From contig NZ_ASJB01000083.1 of NCBI RefSeq assembly GCF_000478275.1, positions 372,001 to 436,000 of the forward strand: a stretch of 64,000 nucleotides of DNA, written 5' to 3'. The position numbers and the translations under genes were made by a program. Shown piece after piece: positions 17,516 through 24,402 of the stretch (its first letter is position 1; every line of letters begins with the position of its first letter). This stretch comes from Amycolatopsis orientalis DSM 40040 = KCTC 9412 (GTDB taxonomy: Bacteria; Actinomycetota; Actinomycetes; Mycobacteriales; Pseudonocardiaceae). The notes below the pieces were generated by a model. That model was not told the origin of the DNA. It did no database searches and saw only the letters and a program-made list of their open reading frames with translations.

Positions 17516-18271
17516 TCAGGGCGCGCCAAAACCGGCCTTCGCCAGTTCCTGCTTGCCCTCGGCGCTCAGGACGAAGTCCCTGAACTGCTTCGCGAGCGCT
17601 GTCTGCGGAGCGTCCTTCACCACGGCGATCGGGTAGTCGTTGATGGCGCCCGAAGACTCGGGGAAGTCCACTTTGTCCACCTTCCCCGCCGCCGACGTCG
17701 CGTCGGTGACGTAGACGAGTCCCGCGTCCGCGTCGCCCGACCGCACCTTCGCGAGCACCGACTTGACGTCCTGCTCCTCGCTCGCGGGCTTGAGCGTGAC
17801 CCCGGACGACTGCTGGACCTTCTTCGCCGCCGACCCGCACGGCACCTGCGGCGCGCAGACGACCACGGTCAGGCCGTCCCCGGCGAGGTCCGCCAAGCCC
17901 TTGATGCCCTTCGGATTGCCCTTGGCGACGGCGATGGCGAGCCGGTTGGTGGCGAACACCGACGGCTGCCCGTCGATCACCTCATCCTTGGCCGCCTTGT
18001 CCATATTGGCCTGGTCGGCGGACGCGAACACGTCCGCCTTCGCGCCCTGGGTCAGCTTCTGGACCAGCGCCGAGGAGCCCTCGAAGCTGAACTTCACGGT
18101 CACGCCGGAGTTCTGCGCCTCGAACCGCTTGCCCAGCGCGCCGAACGACTCGGTCAGCGACGCCGCCGCGAACACCGTCAGCGTCCGTCCCCCGTCTTGG
18201 GGCGCCGCCTCGGAACCACAGGCCGTCGCGGCCAGGGCCAGTGCGAGCAGCGCCGGGACCAGTCTCCTCAT
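17516..18271 (-). CDS. modA: Molybdate-binding lipoprotein ModA
   Basis: 251 residues. N-terminal lipoprotein signal (MRRLVPALLALALAATACG). Type II periplasmic-binding fold with ModA hallmarks: LTVFAAASLTESF, FSFEGSSALVQKL, ADVFASADQANM, and the C-terminal YPIAVVKDA. Binds molybdate (or tungstate) outside the membrane and delivers it to ModB. ATG 18271 overlaps the stop of the upstream regulator gene. The stop codon lies two bases from the palindrome. Confidence 0.92.
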   Translation of the reverse strand: MRRLVPALLALALAATACGSEAAPQDGGRTLTVFAAASLTESFGALGKRFEAQNSGVTVKFSFEGSSALVQKLTQGAKADVFASADQANMDKAAKDEVIDGQPSVFATNRLAIAVAKGNPKGIKGLADLAGDGLTVVVCAPQVPCGSAAKKVQQSSGVTLKPASEEQDVKSVLAKVRSGDADAGLVYVTDATSAAGKVDKVDFPESSGAINDYPIAVVKDAPQTALAKQFRDFVLSAEGKQELAKAGFGAP

Positions 18272-18672
18272 CGGCTTCCCTCCGGGGTTTCGACCACGAC
18301 GGTGGTCGCCTTGACGACGGCCACCGCGAGCACGCCGGGCCGCAGCCCGAGTTCGCGGACGGCCTCCGCGCTCATCAGGGAGACCACGCGGTGCGGACCG
18401 CATTGGAGTTCGACCTGCGCCATCACCTTGTCCGTGACGACCTCGGTGACCAGGCCGACGAACCGGTTGCGCGCGGAACGGCCGACACTCGACGGATCCT
18501 CCGGCTGTTCGGCCTGCGCCTTGGCGAACGCGGCCAGCTCGGCGCCGTCGACGACCTTGCGGCCCGCCGAGTCGTCGAACGCGGTCAGCTGACCGGCGCG
18601 CACCCAGCGGCGGACCGTGTCGTCACTGACGCCGAGCAGGCGAGCGGCTTCAGACAACCGGAACTGCGGCAT
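18268..18672 (-). CDS. HTH-Mop domain molybdate-responsive protein
   Basis: 134 residues. Residues 1-50 are a MerR/excisionase-like helix-turn-helix (LSEAARLLGVSDDTVRRWVRAG). Residues ~65-130 form a single Mop/TOBE domain (ARNRFVGLVTEVVTDKVMAQVELQ and the matching MSAEAVRELGLRPGVLAVAVVKAT) that binds molybdate in family members. The layout suggests a small repressor of this operon, although it is unlike the LysR-type ModE. First gene of the operon; its stop overlaps modA. Confidence 0.88.
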   Translation of the reverse strand: MPQFRLSEAARLLGVSDDTVRRWVRAGQLTAFDDSAGRKVVDGAELAAFAKAQAEQPEDPSSVGRSARNRFVGLVTEVVTDKVMAQVELQCGPHRVVSLMSAEAVRELGLRPGVLAVAVVKATTVVVETPEGSR

Positions 18673-18705
18673 GTCTGGCAGGTTACTTCCGCAGATGCGG
18701 AAAAG

Positions 18706-19179
18706 CTACGGACGAGAGGAATCGCCGAGCAGTTCCTCGCGGAGGCCGTCGAGCAACGCGCTCTGGAATCGCTCCAGCACTTTCCGTTCCTCGGGAGAGA
18801 ACTGTTCGAGGACCGTCTTCATGTTCGTGTACGCCGATTCGAAGAGCGGCGCGTGCCGCTCCATGGCGCCGGGAACGACCTCGATCAGGACCTTCCGGCG
18901 ATCGATGGGGTCGCGGACCCGGCGGGCGAGACCCGCCTTCTCGAGCCTGTCCATGACGCCGGTCACAGCACCCGTCGACAGTCCGGTCAGCTCGGCGATC
19001 CTGCCCGCTGTCAACGGTCCCGGCGCCTGACCGACGAGTTCGAGTGCCTTGTGGTCGGTGGCCGACAGGCCCATCCGCTCGGCGATCCTGGCGTGCCGGA
19101 GGACGGTCAGCGTGCTGCCTTCCCGGCCGAGATGGGCGAACCGGGCCATTTCCTCCGCCGACAGCGGGTATTTCGCCAT
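18706..19179 (-). CDS. MarR family transcriptional regulator
   Basis: 157 residues with a winged helix-turn-helix: LTAGRIAELTGLSTGAVTGV, then the wing DRRKVLIEV. The C-terminal helices (ESAYTNMKTVLEQFSPEERKVL) form the dimer interface. Divergent from moaA with a 100-base gap, so it may control itself and moaA; the ligand is unknown. Starts at ATG 19179. Confidence 0.9.
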   Translation of the reverse strand: MAKYPLSAEEMARFAHLGREGSTLTVLRHARIAERMGLSATDHKALELVGQAPGPLTAGRIAELTGLSTGAVTGVMDRLEKAGLARRVRDPIDRRKVLIEVVPGAMERHAPLFESAYTNMKTVLEQFSPEERKVLERFQSALLDGLREELLGDSSRP

Positions 19180-19279
19180 CCGGAAAACCCTTCGGGAAGA
19201 AACCAGGCCGCGCGGCGTTTAGGTACGAATAGCATTCTAGACAGTCGGTTTCTCCCGCTTCGGGGTTAGTCTGGTGGCA

Positions 19280-20344
19280 ATGACAGCAGTCGATCTCGGG
19301 TTTCCCCGTGTCCCCGGTACACGCGGCCCGTCAACCGTGCCCAGGCCGGACAATCCCGCCCTGATCGACACCTTCGGCCGGGTAGCCACGGATCTGCGGG
19401 TGTCGCTCACCGACAAGTGCAATCTGCGCTGCACCTACTGCATGCCCGCCGAAGGGCTCGAGTGGATGCCGCGCGCGGACGTGCTGACCGACGACGAACT
19501 CGTGTTCCTGCTGCGGATCGCCGTCGAACGGCTCGGCGTCACCGACATCCGGCTCACCGGCGGCGAACCGCTGCTGCGGCCGGGCCTGGAACAGATCGTC
19601 GAGCGGGTCGCGGCACTCGAACCGCGGCCGCGGCTTTCCATGACCACCAACGGGATCGGCCTCGCGAAGCGCGCGAAATCGCTCGCCGACGCCGGCCTGG
19701 ACCGGATCAACGTCTCACTGGACACCGTCGATCGCGCGCTGTTCGAGACGATCACCCGTCGCGACAGGCTGTCGCACGTCCTCGACGGCATGGCGGCCGC
19801 GCGCGTGGCCGGGCTGGACCCGGTGAAGGTCAACGCGGTGCTGATGCGCGGGCTGAACGAGGACCAGGCCGTGCCGCTGCTGCGATTCTGCCTGGCCGAG
19901 GGGTATCACCTGAGGTTCATCGAGCAGATGCCGCTCGACGCGCAGCACGGCTGGAACCGGCGCGACATGATCACCGCCGAGGAGATCCTCGGCATGCTCG
20001 GCGAGGAGTTCACGCTGACGCCGTTCCCCGCCGCCCGCGGTGGCGCGCCCGCCGAACGCTGGCTGGTCGACGGCGGTCCGGGCGACGTCGGCGTGATCGC
20101 GTCGGTGACGCGGCCGTTCTGCGGCGCCTGCGAGCGGACGAGGCTGACCGCCGACGGCGCGGTGCGCTCGTGCCTGTTCAGCAACGACGAAACCGACCTC
20201 CGCGCCCTCGTGCGCGCGGGCGCGCGCGAAGAAGAGGTGGCTGACGCGTGGCGGGCGACCATGTGGGGCAAGCTCGCCGGGCACGAGATCAACGAGGCCG
20301 GGTTCGCGCAGCCGATCCGGCCGATGAGCGCGATCGGCGGCTGA
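19280..20344 (+). CDS. moaA: GTP 3',8-cyclase MoaA
   Basis: 354 residues. Radical SAM enzyme for the first step of molybdopterin synthesis, converting GTP to 3',8-cyclo-7,8-dihydro-GTP. N-terminal cluster motif DKCNLRCTYCMP; C-terminal cluster CGACERTRLTADGAVRSC with a later cysteine in that stretch; the GG C-terminus needed for activity is present (AIGG). GTG at 19274 is an alternative to the ATG at 19280. moaD follows after one base. Confidence 0.95.
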   Translation: MTAVDLGFPRVPGTRGPSTVPRPDNPALIDTFGRVATDLRVSLTDKCNLRCTYCMPAEGLEWMPRADVLTDDELVFLLRIAVERLGVTDIRLTGGEPLLRPGLEQIVERVAALEPRPRLSMTTNGIGLAKRAKSLADAGLDRINVSLDTVDRALFETITRRDRLSHVLDGMAAARVAGLDPVKVNAVLMRGLNEDQAVPLLRFCLAEGYHLRFIEQMPLDAQHGWNRRDMITAEEILGMLGEEFTLTPFPAARGGAPAERWLVDGGPGDVGVIASVTRPFCGACERTRLTADGAVRSCLFSNDETDLRALVRAGAREEEVADAWRATMWGKLAGHEINEAGFAQPIRPMSAIGG

Positions 20345-20345
20345 C

Positions 20346-20600
20346 ATGGTGACCATCGTGGTGCGGTACTTCGCGTCGGCTCGCGCGGCGGCGGGCGTCG
20401 ACGAGGAGAAGGTGAGCCTGCCGGACGGAGCGCGCGTCGCCGACGCCGTCGCCCGCCTTCGCGAGCTTCACCCGGAGAAGCTGCCGAAGCTGCTCGAAGC
20501 CGTCTCGTACCTGCTGGACGGCGTGGCCGTGCGGGATCTCACGCGGCCGCTGACCGAGGCCGCCGAACTGGACGTCCTGCCCCCGTTCGCGGGCGGCTGA
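20346..20600 (+). CDS. moaD: Molybdopterin synthase sulfur carrier MoaD
   Basis: 84 residues, ubiquitin-like fold, ending FAGG: the C-terminal Gly-Gly is thiocarboxylated in MoaD. Directly after moaA. Its partner MoaE is encoded at 23003-23431 on the other strand. Confidence 0.93.
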   Translation: MVTIVVRYFASARAAAGVDEEKVSLPDGARVADAVARLRELHPEKLPKLLEAVSYLLDGVAVRDLTRPLTEAAELDVLPPFAGG

Positions 20601-20884
20601 CCTGCGGAAACGGGGGAAAACGATAGCGCCTCACGGAGCGTGCCAGCGCGACGGGAGACTTTGCCTCCGCGCGCCTCTTTCGGCCGAAGGCCACGGAAAC
20701 ACGATGAAGGGGCGCCTTTGGGCTCGATGGGACGCTGAAGCGAATCTGCGCCCCTTCGGCGGGTTTACGTCAGCGCGCGTGAATACGACAGTCCCTTGCT
20801 CCCCCGCGAGGCGTTCCAGGGCCTTTGACCTGCAGTCCGTTCCGAATTCACCATCCGGACGCCGAAGCCGCTGAGGATGCGCCA
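20601..20884. other. Gap between moaD and the PLC-like gene
   Basis: 284 bases without a convincing gene. It holds an inverted repeat (20706-20757) and probably the promoter of the next gene. Nothing else was recognised. Confidence 0.6.
20706..20757. terminator. Inverted repeat after moaD
   Basis: GAAGGGGCGC and GCGCCCCTTC, perfect 10-base arms 32 bases apart, preceded by AT so that the element begins ATGAAGG like the other palindromes here. Possible moaD terminator. Confidence 0.5.
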
Positions 20885-21736
20885 GTGATCACTCCCCGCC
20901 GTATCCTCGCCGCGCTGCTCGCGGCCGTCGCCGCCACGAGCCTGGCGACCGCCCCGGCCTCCGCCCACGAACGCGGCGTCCGGCCGCTGCCGCAGGCGCA
21001 CAGCCACAACGACTACGAGCACACGCGTCCACTGCAGGACGCGCTCGATCAGGGCTTCACCAGCGTCGAGGCCGACATCTTCCTCGTGGACGGGCAGCTG
21101 CTGGTCGCACACGACCTCGCGGACACGCGGCCGGACCGCACCCTGGAGTCGCTCTACCTGGAGCCGCTGCGCCGTCGCGTCCTGGCCAACCACGGCGTCG
21201 GGGTCTACCGGCAGCGCGCCGGGTTCCAGCTGCTGATCGACGTCAAGGGGGACGCGAACAGCACGTACGCGGCCCTGGAGAAGCGGCTGTACGACCCGCG
21301 CTACTCCTTCCTCTTCTCTCTGTACGCGTTCGGACACGTTCAGAAGCGGGCCGTCACCGCGGTGATCTCGGGCGGGCGACCCAAGGACGTCATGCTCGGG
21401 CAACAGGTCCGGCTCGCCTTCTACGACGGCCGGATCAAGGACGTGAACGATCTGAACATCGGTTCGGACCCCCGGGTGGCCCCGCTGGTCTCCGATTCCT
21501 GGACCGGGCTGTTCACCTGGACCGGCACCGGTCCTTTCCCCGCCGCGGAGCGCGCGAAGCTCCACGACATCGTCAAGCGGGCCCACGCGGCGGGTCAGCG
21601 GGTGCGTTTCTGGGCGACGCCGGATGCCGCTGGACCTGCACGGGAAGCGTTGTGGAATGAGCTGGTCGCCGCCGGGGTCGACCACCTGAATACGGATGAC
21701 CTGCCAGGGCTGGCGAACTTCTTGAGGTCTCGCTAA
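20885..21736 (+). CDS. Secreted PI-PLC/GDPD-like phosphodiesterase
   Basis: 283 residues. Signal peptide ends around APASAHE. The catalytic core has QAHSHNDYEHTRPL (first active-site His), SVEADIFL (metal-binding Glu/Asp), LLVAHD (second His) and LLIDVKGD. This pattern fits the AIM6-like branch of the PI-specific phospholipase C / glycerophosphodiester phosphodiesterase superfamily; the true substrate is unknown. Start GTG 20885 with GAGGA seven bases ahead; an upstream GTG-like reading to 20825 lacks a site. A terminator-like hairpin follows. Confidence 0.82.
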   Translation: MITPRRILAALLAAVAATSLATAPASAHERGVRPLPQAHSHNDYEHTRPLQDALDQGFTSVEADIFLVDGQLLVAHDLADTRPDRTLESLYLEPLRRRVLANHGVGVYRQRAGFQLLIDVKGDANSTYAALEKRLYDPRYSFLFSLYAFGHVQKRAVTAVISGGRPKDVMLGQQVRLAFYDGRIKDVNDLNIGSDPRVAPLVSDSWTGLFTWTGTGPFPAAERAKLHDIVKRAHAAGQRVRFWATPDAAGPAREALWNELVAAGVDHLNTDDLPGLANFLRSR

Positions 21737-21743
21737 AGTGCGC

Positions 21744-21777
21744 GGCCCATTAGCGCGCGAAGGCGCACGAATGGGCC
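21744..21777 (+). terminator. Terminator of the PLC-like gene
   Basis: GGCCCATT and AATGGGCC, with GCGC/GCGC pairing inside, seven bases after the stop codon. Confidence 0.65.
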
Positions 21778-21902
21778 AGTCATCCCTTAATCCACGTGAT
21801 GCAAGCCTCACGATCTGTGAATTATCTCGGCCAGGAAACGGTCCGATAACGGCCCTCTGACCTGCACAAACGGCCGAATCGTTATGGGTTGCGTGCTGTT
21901 AC

Positions 21903-21918
21903 TGTGATGTAGGTCACA
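21903..21918. promoter_or_regulatory. CRP/GlxR-type binding site
   Basis: TGTGATGTAGGTCACA matches the consensus TGTGA-N6-TCACA exactly. CRP-family regulators control rpf genes in Mycobacterium and Corynebacterium, supporting a role here. Confidence 0.8.
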
Positions 21919-21964
21919 GCTCGAATAATTTCCGATCAGGCCGTTCGTTACGTACCGTCGCTTT

Positions 21965-22165
21965 TCGGTTGGCCCCGACCGACCACGCAACACCGGGAAC
22001 CCGTAGCGCCGAGCCCTGTCCAACGGATTCCCGGACCCAACCCCGAGCGAAAGCATTTCCGGACAGGGACGAGGGGACCGAGCCGACGCGTCGTGCGTCA
22101 GGCGAAGTCAGCCGGCCTGAGACGGCCGGCCAGACCCACGGGTCTTTCCCTCAGCACAGGCTCGT
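21965..22165 (+). ncRNA. Probable c-di-AMP (ydaO/yuaA) riboswitch
   Basis: The leader contains CCGGGAACCCGTAGCGCCGA, a pattern like the GGGAACC and CCGAGCC blocks of the ydaO class, followed by CCCTGTCC, which pairs with GGACAGGG about 45 bases on, and several GC-rich hairpins. ydaO riboswitches precede rpf-type genes in Streptomyces and relatives. Boundaries are approximate; a covariance-model search would settle it. Confidence 0.75.
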
Positions 22166-22191
22166 AGGCGCAGGGAGCGAGATTTACTCAC

Positions 22192-22827
22192 ATGTCGTAC
22201 CGAGGCAAGCACCGCAAGATGTCCGCCGCCACCCGTCACATCGCCCGCGTCGCCATTGCGGGTGTCGCGGTCGGCGCCCCCCTCGCGATCGCCGCGACCC
22301 CCGCGTCGGCGACCAACTGGGACGCCATCGCGCAGTGCGAGAGCAGCGGCAACTGGAGCACCAACACCGGTAACGGCTACTACGGTGGGCTGCAGTTCTC
22401 GCAGAGCACCTGGCGCGCCTACGGTGGCACCGGCAGCGCCGCCAACGCTTCGCGCGAGCAGCAGATCGCCGTCGCCGAGCGGGTCCTGCAGGGCCAGGGC
22501 ATCGGCGCGTGGCCGCACTGTGGCAAGAAGGGCGGCTCCGCCAGCCCCGCCAAGGCCAAGTCGAGCGCCCCGAAGGCCACCAAGAAGGTGACCCCGAAGA
22601 AGTCGACCGCCCCGGTCGTCAAGCAGCAGGCTCCGGCCCCGGCCGCCGCCACTGTCGCGAACTCCAACCCGGCGGGTGACTACACCGTCGTGGCCGGCGA
22701 CACGCTGTCCAAGATCGCTTCCAAGTTCAACGTCCAGGGCGGCTACCAGAAGCTGCAGGAGCTGAACAAGGAATACGTGCCGAACGCCGACTTCATCGTC
22801 GTCGGTCAGAAGCTCGCCACCAAGTGA
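22192..22827 (+). CDS. Resuscitation-promoting factor, Rpf domain plus LysM
   Basis: 211 residues. Signal peptide up to about TPASA. Rpf transglycosylase domain: NWDAIAQCESSGNWSTNTGN (catalytic Glu in CES) and YYGGLQFSQSTWRAYGG, with the disulfide-partner cysteine in WPHCGKKG. A Lys/Ala/Pro linker (about residues 120-155) leads to one LysM domain (YTVVAGDTLSKIASKFNV) that should anchor the protein to peptidoglycan. Cleaves cell-wall glycan and promotes regrowth in family members. Control by cAMP (CRP box) and c-di-AMP (riboswitch) is suggested by the leader. Confidence 0.94.
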   Translation: MSYRGKHRKMSAATRHIARVAIAGVAVGAPLAIAATPASATNWDAIAQCESSGNWSTNTGNGYYGGLQFSQSTWRAYGGTGSAANASREQQIAVAERVLQGQGIGAWPHCGKKGGSASPAKAKSSAPKATKKVTPKKSTAPVVKQQAPAPAAATVANSNPAGDYTVVAGDTLSKIASKFNVQGGYQKLQELNKEYVPNADFIVVGQKLATK

Positions 22828-22889
22828 GCTCATGAGCACCAGTAAGTCGTGATGCCCGCGGGATTCCCCGCGTGGCCAGGTCGCGACTG

Positions 22890-22931
22890 ACAGAGCCCCA
22901 CCGCGCTATTCCCCCGGCGGTGGGGCTCTGT
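22890..22931 (+). terminator. Strong terminator of rpf
   Basis: Perfect 15-base arms (ACAGAGCCCCACCGC and its complement) with a 12-base loop. Confidence 0.85.
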
Positions 22932-22940
22932 CGCGTCCAG

Positions 22941-22994
22941 GTGTCTCGTGAGTGGTAGTGACGGTTCTAACCCTCATTACCACTCACGAGACAC
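22941..22994. repeat. Palindrome family F, copy 1
   Basis: Arms GTGTCTCGTGAGTGGTA and TACCACTCACGAGACAC around CGGTTCTAACC. Second copy at 49253. It lies between the convergent rpf and moaE genes, next to the rpf terminator. Confidence 0.88.
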
Positions 22995-23002
22995 GGGGCC
23001 CG

Positions 23003-23431
23003 CTACGGCGAGTTGACCCACTCGTCGCTGCCGTCGGTGAAGTGCTGGTGCTTCCAGACCGGCAGCCGGGCCTTGACCTCGTCCACCAGCTCCGAACAGG
23101 CGGCGAAGGCCTGGCCGCGGTGCTCGGCGGCCACCGCGCACGCCAGCGCGACGTCCCCGATGGCCAGCGCGCCCAGCCGATGGCTGACGGCGACGGCCCG
23201 CACACCGGTCCACTTCGCCGAGAGGTCCGCGACGACCTCCGCGAGCACGTCCGCGGCGCTGGGGTGTCCCTCGTAGGCGAGCCGCTCCACCGACCGGCCG
23301 CCGTCGTGGTCCCGCACGACCCCGCCGAAGGTGACGACGGCGCCCGCGGCCACGTCGTCCACCAGCCGGGCGTGCTCCTCGACCGAAAGCGGTTCGTCGA
23401 CCACCGCGACCCGTGCGACCCGAACGTTCAC
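23003..23431 (-). CDS. moaE: Molybdopterin synthase catalytic subunit MoaE
   Basis: 142 residues. With MoaD thiocarboxylate it converts cyclic pyranopterin monophosphate to molybdopterin. Typical MoaE features: VTFGGVVRDHDGGR (active-site Arg region), LAYEGHPSAA, VAVSHRLGALAIGDVALACAV and the catalytic-Lys motif LPVWKHQHF. The start is GTG overlapping the stop of the mog gene (GTGA). Confidence 0.94.
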   Translation of the reverse strand: MNVRVARVAVVDEPLSVEEHARLVDDVAAGAVVTFGGVVRDHDGGRSVERLAYEGHPSAADVLAEVVADLSAKWTGVRAVAVSHRLGALAIGDVALACAVAAEHRGQAFAACSELVDEVKARLPVWKHQHFTDGSDEWVNSP

Positions 23432-23919
23432 TGTTGTCCCTCCCGTGGGTGGTCTCCGCCCGCCAGCTGGTCGACGGCGTGGTCGAGAATCCCGTCCAGT
23501 ACTCCCAGGCCGTCCTTCACGCCGCCGCGCGAGCCGGGCAGGTTGACCACCAGGGTCCGCCCGGCCACGCCGGCGACCCCGCGCGAGAGCACGGCTGTCG
23601 GCACGGCGGGCAGTCCGGCGGCCCGGATCGCGTCCGCGACGCCGGGGAGTTCGTAGTCGAGGACCGCACGCGTGACGTCGGGGGTGCGATCTGTCGGCGA
23701 GATGCCGGTGCCGCCGGTCGTCACGATCACCTGGACCCCGGCCGCGACGGCCTCCCGCAGCGCGGCGCCCACCGGGTCACCGTCCTCGACGACGACCGGA
23801 TCCGGCACGTCCCAGCCCCGGGCGGCGAGCCAGGCCGTGATGACCGGCCCGGTCTTGTCCTCGTAGACACCCTTCGCGGCCCGGTTGGACGCGACGATCA
23901 CCCTCGCGACCCTGCTCAT
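23428..23919 (-). CDS. mog: Molybdopterin adenylyltransferase, MoaB/Mog type
   Basis: 163 residues. MPT-binding domain: VIVTTGGTGISPTDRTPDV is the classical TGGTG motif; further on is LVVNLPGSRGGVKDGL. Adenylylates molybdopterin before metal insertion. Middle gene of a tightly overlapping moaC-mog-moaE operon (ATGA on the 5' side, GTGA on the 3' side). Confidence 0.93.
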   Translation of the reverse strand: MSRVARVIVASNRAAKGVYEDKTGPVITAWLAARGWDVPDPVVVEDGDPVGAALREAVAAGVQVIVTTGGTGISPTDRTPDVTRAVLDYELPGVADAIRAAGLPAVPTAVLSRGVAGVAGRTLVVNLPGSRGGVKDGLGVLDGILDHAVDQLAGGDHPREGQQ

Positions 23920-24386
23920 GGCCGCTCCCAGGTCCCGGTCTTGCCGCCGTCCTTGCGGATCAGGCGGACGTCGTCGAGGGTCGCCGCGGGATCGACGGCC
24001 TTGATCATGTCGTGCAGGGTCAGCCCGGCGACGGCGACGGCGGTCAGCGCCTCCATCTCGACGCCGGTCCGGTCGTTCGTCTTCGCGGTCGCGGTGATGT
24101 GCACGGCCGTCTCACCGAGGGCGAATTCGACCTTCACGCCGGACAGCGCGATCTGATGGCACAGCGGGATCAGCTCGGGCACCTTCTTCGCGCCCATGAT
24201 GCCCGCGATCCGCGCCGTCGCCAGTGCGTCGCCCTTGGGCAGCCCGTCGCTCGCCAGCAGGCCGAGCACCTCGGCCGTGGTGTGCACGGTGCCGCCCGCC
24301 AGCGCGGTGCGGGCGGTGGGCGTCTTGCCGGAAACGTCGACCATACGGGCGGCGCCCGTATGGTCGACGTGGCTGAGTTCACTCAC
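23916..24386 (-). CDS. moaC: Cyclic pyranopterin monophosphate synthase MoaC
   Basis: 156 residues. Acts on the MoaA product. Hallmarks: HVDHTGAARMVDVSGK, PLCHQIALSGV, GVEMEALTAVAVA, and the KDGGKTG catalytic-site motif. GTG start at 24386. A perfect inverted repeat covers codons 6-18 (24334-24370). Confidence 0.95.
   Translation of the reverse strand: MSELSHVDHTGAARMVDVSGKTPTARTALAGGTVHTTAEVLGLLASDGLPKGDALATARIAGIMGAKKVPELIPLCHQIALSGVKVEFALGETAVHITATAKTNDRTGVEMEALTAVAVAGLTLHDMIKAVDPAATLDDVRLIRKDGGKTGTWERP
24334..24370 (-). promoter_or_regulatory. Perfect hairpin inside the moaC 5' coding region
   Basis: Two perfect 17-base arms (ACGTCGACCATACGGGC and its complement) with a 3-base loop. In the mRNA this would place a very stable stem 16 bases after the start codon. 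Partly forced by the repeated V-D codons of HVDHTG and MVDV. Confidence 0.5.
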
Positions 24387-24402
24387 GCCAGCAGGCTAGT
24401 CC

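Larger units (their letters stand above)
21737..22191 (+). other. Long leader and control region of the rpf gene
   Basis: 455 bases: terminator of the upstream gene, a CRP/GlxR box, a likely promoter and a structured leader. Each is listed separately. Confidence 0.8.

Noticed and set aside
17439..17529. Longer N-terminus for ModB
   Set aside because: The added residues are the translation of the palindromic repeat.
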